From Hymenobacter citatus (GTDB taxonomy: Bacteria; Bacteroidota; Bacteroidia; Cytophagales; Hymenobacteraceae), in contig NZ_JACSCY010000013.1 of assembly GCF_014333615.1 (NCBI RefSeq), positions 62,001-126,000 on the forward strand: a DNA stretch of 64,000 nt, read 5' to 3'. The notes beneath the pieces are model-generated. The model made no database searches. It was not told the origin of the DNA and worked only from the letters and a program-made list of their open reading frames with translations. Of the stretch, positions 1-6,504 are shown piece by piece (the first letter of the stretch is position 1; every line of letters begins with the position of its first letter). The translations under genes were made by a program, and so were the position numbers.

Positions 1-213
1 ATCATTCAGTTCGGCGACCCGCTGCAAGTAGTGGTGAAATCCGCCAACCTGCTCGACCGTACCATCGATTTTGAGTTGGTAGACCGCCGGCCCGATGCTG
101 TGAAGCGCCGTGAGAAAGACGAGAAGCGCGGCAACCGCGGGGGCAGCCGCCACGGCGGTGGCAAGGACAGCGGCGGCAAACCGGGCAAAGGCAGCAGCAA
201 GCGCCGCCGGTAG
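1..213 (+). CDS. rnr: Ribonuclease R, C-terminal end (partial)
   Basis: The window opens inside this gene; only the last 70 codons are present. The visible part ends an S1-type RNA-binding domain: a stretch reading GDPLQVVVKSANLLDRTIDF followed by ELVDRR is the typical end of RNase R. After it comes a basic, glycine-rich tail (residues about 25-70 of the visible piece) made of Lys, Arg, Gly and Ser and ending in KRRR. RNase R is a processive 3'-5' exoribonuclease that degrades structured RNA; the basic tail fits non-specific RNA binding. The catalytic RNB domain lies outside the window. A 103-bp palindrome follows the stop by 14 bp and may end transcription. The identity rests on the S1 end and tail only. 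Confidence 0.8.
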   Translation: MIQFGDPLQVVVKSANLLDRTIDFELVDRRPDAVKRREKDEKRGNRGGSRHGGGKDSGGKPGKGSSKRRR

Positions 214-227
214 AAACGTGTTGCTTG

Positions 228-330
228 AAAGAACGTCATGCTGAACTGGCCGAGCATCTCGCATGCTGATGGTAGATACTATCTACCATCAGCATGCGAG
301 ATGCTCGGCCAGTTCAGCATGACGTTCTTT
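228..330. repeat. 103-bp perfect palindrome (51-bp arms, 1-nt centre)
   Basis: Arms 228-278 and 280-330 are exact reverse complements around a single C at 279. The outer part (GAACGTCATGCTGAAC) resembles the arms of the element at 50830-50905, so this is probably a member of a dispersed palindromic repeat family. It lies between rnr and the polyprenyl synthase gene and could also act as a terminator, although no clean T-tract follows. Confidence 0.9.
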
Positions 331-407
331 TGTTTCACGTGTAGTTGCTTTCGCCCTACCCATCTTTCCGTTGTACCTTGCTTGCCTCATCCCATCATCT
401 GCCTTCT

Positions 408-1379
408 GTGGATATTTCTGCCCTTACACGCACGATCAACGACCAATTGGCCCTCCTGTCTTACGGCGACCAACCTACGGCGCTGTACGAACCCATTCGA
501 TACATTATGGCCCTTGGCGGCAAGCGTATCCGGCCACTGCTCACGCTTCTCGGCGCCCAGCTCTTCACCAAAGACCTAGCGCCTATTCTGAAGCCCGCGC
601 TGGCCACTGAGGTATTTCACAACTTCACGCTCCTGCACGACGACCTGATGGACCAGGCACCCCTACGCCGGGGTCAGGCCACTGTGCACGAAAAATGGAA
701 CCCCAATGTGGCCATTCTGAGTGGCGACGTGATGCTGGTGCGGGCCTACGAGCTGTTCTTTGATGTGCCTAGTGCGCTCCTATCTACCGTGCTGCGCCGC
801 TTCAGCCAAACGGCCGCCGAAGTATGCGAAGGGCAGCAATGGGACATGAATTTTGAAACAGACTCTGAAGTAAGCATCGCGCAGTACCTCGATATGATCC
901 GGCTGAAGACGGCCGTATTGCTTGGGTTTGCGTTGGAGTTGGGTGCCCTGCTCGGCGGTGCATCCGTCACTGAGGCCGACAAATTGCGGCAGTTTGGGAC
1001 GGCCATCGGCATAGCCTTCCAGCTCCGCGACGACCTCCTGGATGTGTACGGCGACGCGGCTACCTTCGGCAAGCGGGTAGGGGGCGACATCGTATCAGAC
1101 AAGAAAACCTTTCTGCTGCTTACGGCTCAGGCGCAAGCTACGGCTGCCCAGCAAGCGGTATTGCAGCAGTATATCGGGCATCCTGTTGCTGATGCTGAGG
1201 ACAAGGTACAAGCCGTCACGGCCGTGTACGATGAGCTCAATATTCGCTTCCAAACGGAGGTGATCATCAACGAATATTTTGAGGCGGCGCTGGCACACTT
1301 GGAGCAGGTAACCGTATCTGCGCCGCGCAAAGAACCTTTGCGGCAACTGGCGCTCCAGCTGATGGAACGTGAAAGGTAG
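408..1379 (+). CDS. Polyprenyl (isoprenyl) diphosphate synthase
   Basis: Trans-isoprenyl diphosphate synthase that condenses isopentenyl diphosphate onto allylic diphosphates to give precursors for quinones, carotenoids or other isoprenoids. Both aspartate-rich Mg2+ motifs are present: DDLMD at about residues 78-82 followed by RRG, and DDLLD at about 208-212. The GGKRIRP substrate-binding motif lies near residue 38. I chose the GTG at 408 (giving MDISALTRTIN and about 323 residues, normal for the family). An in-frame ATG at 345 would add a tail that does not resemble the family and overlaps the likely promoter TTG-TACCTTG near 370-380. Chain length of the product cannot be read with confidence. 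A rhomboid gene follows after 29 bp and could be co-transcribed. Confidence 0.88.
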   Translation: MDISALTRTINDQLALLSYGDQPTALYEPIRYIMALGGKRIRPLLTLLGAQLFTKDLAPILKPALATEVFHNFTLLHDDLMDQAPLRRGQATVHEKWNPNVAILSGDVMLVRAYELFFDVPSALLSTVLRRFSQTAAEVCEGQQWDMNFETDSEVSIAQYLDMIRLKTAVLLGFALELGALLGGASVTEADKLRQFGTAIGIAFQLRDDLLDVYGDAATFGKRVGGDIVSDKKTFLLLTAQAQATAAQQAVLQQYIGHPVADAEDKVQAVTAVYDELNIRFQTEVIINEYFEAALAHLEQVTVSAPRKEPLRQLALQLMERER

Positions 1380-1408
1380 CCGCATTTCCACTCGACTTCA
1401 CTCTTCCT

Positions 1409-2032
1409 ATGGATATTACCCTGATTCTGGTCGTGCTGACGGCCATTATTTCCGTCTACGCTTGGTCGAACCCGACCTTCCTAGACAAATGGATTCTAAG
1501 CCCCTTCCTAGTAGCCAAGCGCCAAGAATACTACCGCTTCCTCACCTCCGGCTTCCTGCACGCCGACTGGATGCACTTGCTCTTCAACATGTTTGCCTTC
1601 TTCTCCTTCGGGCAGCTGGTGCAAGGTGGCTTCGAGCAGATTTTTGGATTTGAAGGCAGCCTGTGGCGCTACCTACTGCTGTACCTAGGCGGCATCATCG
1701 TTTCTGATATTCCCACCTACCTTCGACACCGCCAAGACCCCGGCTACCGCAGCCTGGGTGCGTCGGGTGGGGTAGCGTCTGTTATCTTCTCCGGCATCCT
1801 GTTTCAGCCTATTGGCGGCATCCACATCTTTCCGATTCCCTTTAGCATCCCCGGCTTCATATTTGGCTTCCTCTATCTGGGGTATTCCTACTATATGGGC
1901 CGCCGCTCGGGTGATAATATCAATCACGATGCGCACTTCTATGGCGCTTTGTATGGAGCAGTGCTCACGTTGTTCTTTATTCCTCAAATAGGTCCGTACT
2001 TTATTCAGCAAATCCAACAATATTTATTTTAA
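1409..2032 (+). CDS. Rhomboid family intramembrane serine protease
   Basis: A 207-residue, multi-spanning membrane protein of the rhomboid superfamily, which cuts transmembrane helices within the bilayer. Ser119 lies in the GASGG motif and His176 in NHDAHFYGALYG, matching the catalytic Ser-His pair. The HADWMHLLFNM segment (residues 51-61) is the conserved loop/TM2 motif containing the oxyanion-supporting His and Asn. About six membrane helices are expected from the hydrophobic pattern. The ATG at 1409 is the first in frame and begins directly with a hydrophobic helix. It follows the prenyl synthase by 29 bp, possibly as an operon, and is closed by a strong bidirectional hairpin. Substrates are unknown. 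Confidence 0.9.
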   Translation: MDITLILVVLTAIISVYAWSNPTFLDKWILSPFLVAKRQEYYRFLTSGFLHADWMHLLFNMFAFFSFGQLVQGGFEQIFGFEGSLWRYLLLYLGGIIVSDIPTYLRHRQDPGYRSLGASGGVASVIFSGILFQPIGGIHIFPIPFSIPGFIFGFLYLGYSYYMGRRSGDNINHDAHFYGALYGAVLTLFFIPQIGPYFIQQIQQYLF

Positions 2033-2096
2033 ATATTTGATTTTCAATAAGATGTAGAATTTTTGCTGCATATAGAGCTTGTGTAAGCTGTTTGTA

Positions 2097-2160
2097 GCAC
2101 CACGAGAAGCAAAAGGGCTCGGTTGTATATGCAACCGAGCCCTTTTGCTTCTCGTGGTGC
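2097..2160. terminator. Bidirectional terminator hairpin (29-bp stem)
   Basis: Arms 2097-2125 and 2132-2160 are exact reverse complements with a 6-nt loop. The stem includes AAAAGGGCTCGGTTG and its complement, giving A-tracts and T-tracts on both strands. It sits between the convergent rhomboid (+) and DUF2939-like (-) genes, so it should stop both. Confidence 0.9.
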
Positions 2161-2173
2161 CAGTAGGTAATGT

Positions 2174-2797
2174 CTATTTGCCAAGCATCCGCTGCTTCTC
2201 CAATCGTGCTATGTGGCGTATCAGTTCTCCTGTGTTCGTCACCTGTGTTACCTGCCAGTGGCCGCCGCGCTCAAGCATTTTCACCTCTAAAACCAACGTG
2301 GTATCATATTTCGGCTGCGTGAACTCCAGACCAACTAATGCTTGCCCATTGTCTTCTTCTTTCACGTATTTCACGTCCTTAAATTGGCTTTCAGGGCTCA
2401 CTACTTTACCCACCAATCCCAGTATCGATACATTAATAGCACGCTTTGGTTGTGCTGCTACGGCTGCTTCCACAGAGCCCGTCTCTATGTAGCGCTGCAC
2501 TTCCTTACGCGCTGCTGCAGCTAGTTGCGGCTTTAGCAGGCGCAAACTTCCCATAAAGGCCGCGCCACCAGGATTCAGAAGTTTCAGTGTAGTGCTCTGT
2601 GTAGTTACCTGGTCTACCATACCACTTGCTACGCTCTCTATATCTACGTACTGCTCAAATGCTGCCACGTCGTGTGCCTGTACTGCTGCTGCTGCTTTCA
2701 GCAAAGAATATTGCGGCCCCGTTGAAATGCTACGATAATACCAGTAACCTCCGGCCAGTAAGAGGAGCAGTACACCGAGTAGAAGTGTTTTTTTCAT
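2174..2797 (-). CDS. DUF2939-like membrane-anchored protein
   Basis: A 207-residue protein with one N-terminal hydrophobic segment (about residues 4-22), then GPQYSLLKAAAAVQAHDVAAF followed by EQYVD, which strongly resembles the start of DUF2939 proteins (aromatic-x-L-x-x-A, HD, F, YVD). The rest is predicted soluble and should lie outside the cytoplasmic membrane, held by the N-terminal anchor or released as a signal peptide. Function of the family is unknown. It is transcribed towards the rhomboid gene and shares its terminator. Its upstream side opens into the long AT-rich non-coding stretch. The family assignment is by recognition of the motif only. Confidence 0.65.
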   Translation of the reverse strand: MKKTLLLGVLLLLLAGGYWYYRSISTGPQYSLLKAAAAVQAHDVAAFEQYVDIESVASGMVDQVTTQSTTLKLLNPGGAAFMGSLRLLKPQLAAAARKEVQRYIETGSVEAAVAAQPKRAINVSILGLVGKVVSPESQFKDVKYVKEEDNGQALVGLEFTQPKYDTTLVLEVKMLERGGHWQVTQVTNTGELIRHIARLEKQRMLGK

Positions 2798-3162
2798 GTT
2801 GATGCGTTGTATAAGATAAATTGAAAAGTGTGTTGATTAGAATGAAGAGTTAAAAACGCTTAGCCTTTGAGTGAATGTCTGAGATGCGCTATCGCCTCTT
2901 ACAAAAACCTTTCGACTTGTGCGTTTTGAACCACGCAACGCTCAGATATCAACTACTGCGCCGGTCTATCGCTGACTTGCAAATTGCTTCGGAGCATCAT
3001 CCACAAGGAACCGTAGATTATCTACAACAGTCACACTTTTTATAATTCAGTAAGTGTAAGCAGTTCTACAAATGCCTGACCAAGTTAGTCTACAGCACTA
3101 GGTCGCAGCCGCTCACTGCCTAACCTTATCTGATGACATTAGCCATTGCGGTACTTCAATAC

Positions 3163-3240
3163 GGTAGGGTAGGGTAGGGTAGGGTAGGGTAGGGTAGGGT
3201 AGGGTAGGGTAGGGTAGGGTAGGGTAGGGTAGGGTAGGGT
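3163..3240. repeat. (TAGGG)n pentanucleotide tandem array
   Basis: Fifteen uninterrupted copies of AGGGT (3166-3240) preceded by a partial GGT unit. The + strand has runs of three G separated by two bases, the textbook pattern for very stable G-quadruplexes. A 62-codon minus-strand frame runs through it encoding repeated PTLPY, but a 5-bp repeat gives an open frame by accident and there is no other coding sign. The copy number is probably variable between strains. Confidence 0.97.
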
Positions 3241-3621
3241 AGTTCAACATAAACAAAGGCATCAGGGTAACTTTACTCCTTTGGTATGACAAAGCACGCA
3301 TAGCTGCTTATATCTTTTCGAGTAATTCTTATTCTCTAAGTAGCATTACCTGCACAACCTTAGTCAGCCATTGAGACTATCATTAGCTACACACGTTTCT
3401 CATAGCGACTTCTACATCAACTGATCTTAAAATTGATCCTGCAACTGATGATGTATCATTCAATTCTGAAATGAACGAGGCCTGCCTTTCATTCATTTTG
3501 TATATGAACGCCCACACCCTTATCGAGCAGAATAGTAGACCAGCTCTTAATGCTGTCTATTTATGCTACTTATAATCTTGAGCAATAGTCATAGAAAAGA
3601 GTACACTATATATAGTAAAGC

Positions 3622-3647
3622 ATTTTACACTTGTACTTGTGTAAAAT
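3622..3647. promoter_or_regulatory. Operator-like inverted repeat
   Basis: ATTTTACAC (3622-3630) and GTGTAAAAT (3639-3647) are exact reverse complements separated by 8 bp. The size and spacing suit a dimeric DNA-binding protein. It lies about 60 bp upstream of the TGTAAC cluster. Role is inferred only. Confidence 0.35.
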
Positions 3648-3705
3648 AGCTCTACCCAAGCTTAAAGCGCCATTTCGGCTAATTTCCTCTATCTAACATC
3701 TGTAA

Positions 3706-3868
3706 TGTAACACGCGTTGTTTTGCTGTAACGCACATAGTGTAACTGTAACATTTCCTCTGTTATCTATAGTGTGTAACGTATGATGTATTTACAGTTAG
3801 TTGTTATTATTTGTAACAGTTTTTGTTTAATTGTATCAATATTTACAACTTTACAAATAGTAGTTACA
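3706..3868. promoter_or_regulatory. Cluster of TGTAAC hexamers upstream of the HTH gene
   Basis: TGTAAC occurs on the + strand at 3706, 3726, 3740, 3746, 3774 and 3812, and as GTTACA at 3863, just before the chosen start codon. Two more copies lie inside the gene at 4095 and 4155. Seven copies in 163 bp is far above chance for a hexamer. The spacing is irregular (20, 14, 6, 28 and 38 bp), so this is not a classical iteron array but could be a multi-site operator or initiator-binding region. Confidence 0.5.
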
Positions 3869-3879
3869 ATGCTCTCGAT

Positions 3880-4266
3880 ATGCCTCATCAAGGAGAAATA
3901 CTGCAAAATGCCATCAAGAATAGTGGTATTTCTATCACGCGCATTGTAGACGAACTAGGTATTACACGTCCTACAATATATCGTAAGTTCAAGGACGATA
4001 CACTTGATTACGACTTTGTAAAAAAAATAGGTGACATTATTGGACACGATTTTTCTCATGACTTTACACAAAGTCAACAATCTGTCTTGTCATTTGTAAC
4101 GAACACCCCTACAAAAGTGTCCAGTATTTCAGCTTTACAGCGTAACACTCCCGCTGTAACACCCTCTCAGGATCAAACAGAACAGCTTTTAGCTCTCCAA
4201 ACGAAGTACATTGCTCTATTAGAAGCATACAACGAGTTATTGATAAAATTGTATGGGCCTAAATAA
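3880..4266 (+). CDS. Small helix-turn-helix protein with C-terminal coiled coil
   Basis: A 128-residue protein. Residues about 17-40 (ISITRIVDELGITRPTIYRK) read as a helix-turn-helix of the XRE/phage-repressor kind. The end (residues about 100-126, QLLALQTKYIALLEAYNELL) has heptad-like leucines fitting a short coiled coil for dimerisation. I chose the ATG at 3880 because the HTH begins soon after; the frame is open to 3823 but those extra residues look like translated upstream DNA. It stands alone between gene-poor stretches, is preceded by seven TGTAAC copies, contains two more, and is followed 7 bp after its stop by a parS site. Autoregulation or an origin/partition role are inferences. It is not ParB, ParA or DnaA. 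Confidence 0.72.
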   Translation: MPHQGEILQNAIKNSGISITRIVDELGITRPTIYRKFKDDTLDYDFVKKIGDIIGHDFSHDFTQSQQSVLSFVTNTPTKVSSISALQRNTPAVTPSQDQTEQLLALQTKYIALLEAYNELLIKLYGPK

Positions 4267-4942
4267 CAACTATGTTCCACGTGAAACATTTTTGTCAAAT
4301 AGTTCAATAACACAATAGATAATTCTTGAAGCTGAAGTATGAAGTGTTTACCCTTTTAAAGCAGGTCAACGCGTTAAATGCAGAGATGAAAGAACAGATC
4401 AGAAGGCAGTAGCGTAGCACAGTAGTCGATGAGTACTTTCAAAGCATGCTGATGTGGTATAGGGTGTACAATACGTTGAGTGACTGCCCCCCTCCTTTTT
4501 GCAGCTCAATAGGCGTTATGCAATCAGCAGAGAAGACAGACAATATTTGACAGTAAAGAAGTGTCCTTTACTGTTCACATGCTCTCTATAAGTCGCCGAA
4601 CTCAGATGGGTAATAAGAGTCCGTAGCTGTTGAATCATCTTGCCTCTTGACTAGCGTTCAAAAATCTTGATGAGAACAAGTTTGCTAGGAGGATTGAAAA
4701 GCGACTGTCTAACTTTCGCGTTGAGGAAAACTAGCAGTAGTATCTTTCTACAGCATCGCCGAATATTACTCTCTGAAACGAAGCGGAGTATAGACTAGAG
4801 CGTGTAAGAAATTCAGCAAAAGTAGCTTCGACGGCTTTATCTTAATATATAGCTGACAGCCAAACTACATTAGTATAACGACAGTGTATTACTATGGCTA
4901 TCTTAAAAACGAGGCGGATAAAAAAGGGGGTAGGCAGAAGGG
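4267..4942. other. Gene-poor region after the parS site
   Basis: About 675 bp without a supported gene. Apart from parS at its left edge I see nothing firm. A short frame around 4335-4410 reads like coil-forming protein (LLKQVNALNAEMKEQI) but is cut by a stop, has no start and matches nothing I recognise, so it may be the remains of a lost gene. Base composition is AT-richer than the flanking genes. Confidence 0.5.
4273..4288. other. parS: parS centromere-like site (ParB binding site)
   Basis: TGTTCCACGTGAAACA, an exact copy of a form of the canonical 16-bp bacterial parS sequence (consensus TGTTNCACGTGAAACA, near-perfect palindrome). ParB-CTP clamps load at such sites and spread, recruiting SMC and directing origin segregation. 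Such sites usually cluster near oriC. It lies 7 bp after the stop of the HTH gene, in non-coding DNA. No second exact copy was seen in the window, and neither parA nor parB is present. Confidence 0.85.
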
Positions 4943-5287
4943 TTATAAGAAGACAACCTCTTTAATTACTTCCTCCCCGACTTCTGCATTAATGATTTCC
5001 AGCACTCGTGTTTTAGCCATCACAAGTTCGTGTTTGAGAGGTGCAGAAGTGAGGCGTACGAATAATTTCCCCTTGCTCACAAAGACCTCCTGGGTTTTAA
5101 GCGCAACGGCCTTACCCATCACGCGTTCCCAACTGGCCACTACTACTACCTCGTTCAACTTGCCTTGGATACGGTAAGCCTTCAGCAGAGCCTTAATACC
5201 GTCCTTCAATGGCATAATATCAGCCTGACGGTAATTGTCTGAAGGTTTATGTTTTTTCACCGAAAATACGTAAGGAAGCGAAAGCAA
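4943..5287 (-). CDS. DciA-like (DUF721) helicase-loading factor
   Basis: A 114-residue DUF721 protein, the family of DciA, which in bacteria lacking DnaC/DnaI helps load the replicative helicase DnaB. The core VVVVASWERVMGKAVALKTQ followed later by LFVRLTSAPLKHEL is the conserved KH-like fold signature (W, G, L-x-V-x-x-S, L-x-x-E). It lies 42 bp downstream of recF in the same direction, a pairing common in Bacteroidota, so both are probably one transcript. Its presence beside recF and within 1 kb of a parS site suggests a replication-related neighbourhood. The start at 5287 is the first ATG; a later one (MPLKDGIKALLKAYRIQGKL) is an alternative. Confidence 0.85.
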   Translation of the reverse strand: MLSLPYVFSVKKHKPSDNYRQADIMPLKDGIKALLKAYRIQGKLNEVVVVASWERVMGKAVALKTQEVFVSKGKLFVRLTSAPLKHELVMAKTRVLEIINAEVGEEVIKEVVFL

Positions 5288-5329
5288 TACCCTAACAACA
5301 GGGGGCTACAAAAGTACACAACAGCTTAC

Positions 5330-6439
5330 CTATAGCGGCACAACCGAACCATTCTCGACACGAAAACGACTTATTTGCTCCGATAAAGCTGATAAGACTT
5401 GATCAGTTCGATCGAGGTGTGTGTCAGTGAGGAAAACTTGCCCAAAAGTATGATCGGCAACTAAGCGCATAAGTTGGGTGATACGTTTTTCGTCTAGGCG
5501 GTCAAAAATATCATCCAGTAATAAGATGGGTTTTTGCTGTTTGCGAATTGATAATATCTCAAACTGCGCGAGCTTCAGGGCAATGGCATATGACTTCTGC
5601 TGACCCTGCGAACCGTAATTTTTGACGGGCAAGTCGTTCATAAGAAAAACGAAATCGTCGCGGTGTGGGCCAGCGTGTGTACGCTGGAGTAGTAAGTCCT
5701 TGCGCTCATTGAGACGTAGCACTTTCAAGAAATCAGTAACTGGTACCTGACTTTTATACGTGAGCATTACTTCCTCTCGATCATCAGAAAGCTGCTGATA
5801 ATGCCGCTGAAAAATAGGGATGAACTCATTTAAGAATTGCTGACGGAGCTGAGCTAATTGCTCACCAAGAGGAGCCAACTGCTCATCTAACACTAAAAGA
5901 TAATCCCGATCGTATGCTTGACCATTGGATGCTTTGAGTAACGCATTACGCTGACGTAGTAGGTGGGAGTAAGAAATTAACAACTCCAAATAGGTATGGT
6001 CGAGCTGTGACATGAGGCTATCGAAATATCGCCGCCTATCTTCGCTACCCTGCCGGATGAGGTCTGTATCGTAGGGAGAAATCAATACCACGGGGTAACG
6101 ACCGATATGATCGGATATACGTTCGTAAGGCTGCTTGTCGTGCGTGACGGTTTTCTTCTGGCCTACCCGTAAGCTACACTGGATAACCTCGTCTAACGGC
6201 TCGGGGGTAGGGGAGTGAAACCGACCGCGTACCACAAAGAACTCTTCTCCGTGTTTAATTGTCTGCGTATCAGAGGCGTTAAAAGCGCTTTTGGTGATCG
6301 ACAAATAGTGGATAGCATCCAACAGATTGGTTTTGCCACTACCATTATCACCAATGAAGCAATTAATATGTGGTGAGAGGCGTAGATTGACTTCTTCATA
6401 GTTTTTGAAGAAGAGAAGGTGCAGAGTTTCAAGATTCAT
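5330..6439 (-). CDS. recF: DNA replication and repair protein RecF
   Basis: SMC-like ATPase that acts with RecO and RecR to load RecA at single-stranded gaps. Walker A GDNGSGKT lies at residues 30-37 after the typical opening LHLLFFKNYEEVNLRLSPHI. The C-terminal part carries the signature region NYGSQGQQKSYAIALKLAQF and a Walker B followed by the D-loop (PILLLDDIFDRLDEKR). I use the ATG at 6439 because it gives the standard MNLETLHLLFFKNY start and 369 residues; the frame is open 18 codons further. It heads the recF-dciA unit and is divergent from pdhA with only 65 bp between start codons, so the two promoters must lie close together. Confidence 0.96.
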   Translation of the reverse strand: MNLETLHLLFFKNYEEVNLRLSPHINCFIGDNGSGKTNLLDAIHYLSITKSAFNASDTQTIKHGEEFFVVRGRFHSPTPEPLDEVIQCSLRVGQKKTVTHDKQPYERISDHIGRYPVVLISPYDTDLIRQGSEDRRRYFDSLMSQLDHTYLELLISYSHLLRQRNALLKASNGQAYDRDYLLVLDEQLAPLGEQLAQLRQQFLNEFIPIFQRHYQQLSDDREEVMLTYKSQVPVTDFLKVLRLNERKDLLLQRTHAGPHRDDFVFLMNDLPVKNYGSQGQQKSYAIALKLAQFEILSIRKQQKPILLLDDIFDRLDEKRITQLMRLVADHTFGQVFLTDTHLDRTDQVLSALSEQISRFRVENGSVVPL

Positions 6440-6504
6440 TCGGGTTCGGAATTGCAATCCTTTTACGTACTTTCGCATCCCAAACGCGAACAACCAAGAG
6501 CACG

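Larger units (their letters stand above)
2798..3879. other. AT-rich gene-poor region upstream of the HTH gene
   Basis: About 1.1 kb without a credible gene, noticeably richer in A+T than the neighbours (24 G/C in the 60 bases from 3361 as a sample). It holds two DnaA-box-like 9-mers at 2997-3005 and 3018-3026 (each one mismatch from TTATCCACA), the TAGGG array at 3163-3240, a 9-bp inverted repeat at 3622-3647 and the TGTAAC cluster from 3706 onwards. I find no tRNA, no transposase remnant and no codon pattern in it. Confidence 0.6.

Noticed and set aside
331..346. parS-like TGTTTCACGTG at the edge of the large palindrome
   Set aside because: Only 12 of 16 positions match and the right half-site is lost.
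3113..3301. 62-codon minus-strand frame encoding PTLPY repeats
   Set aside because: It is open only because a 5-bp repeat has no stop in this frame; nothing coding-like lies on either side.
4884..5177. 97-codon plus-strand frame
   Set aside because: Lies opposite the well-supported DciA-like gene and has Ser/Thr-rich shadow composition.
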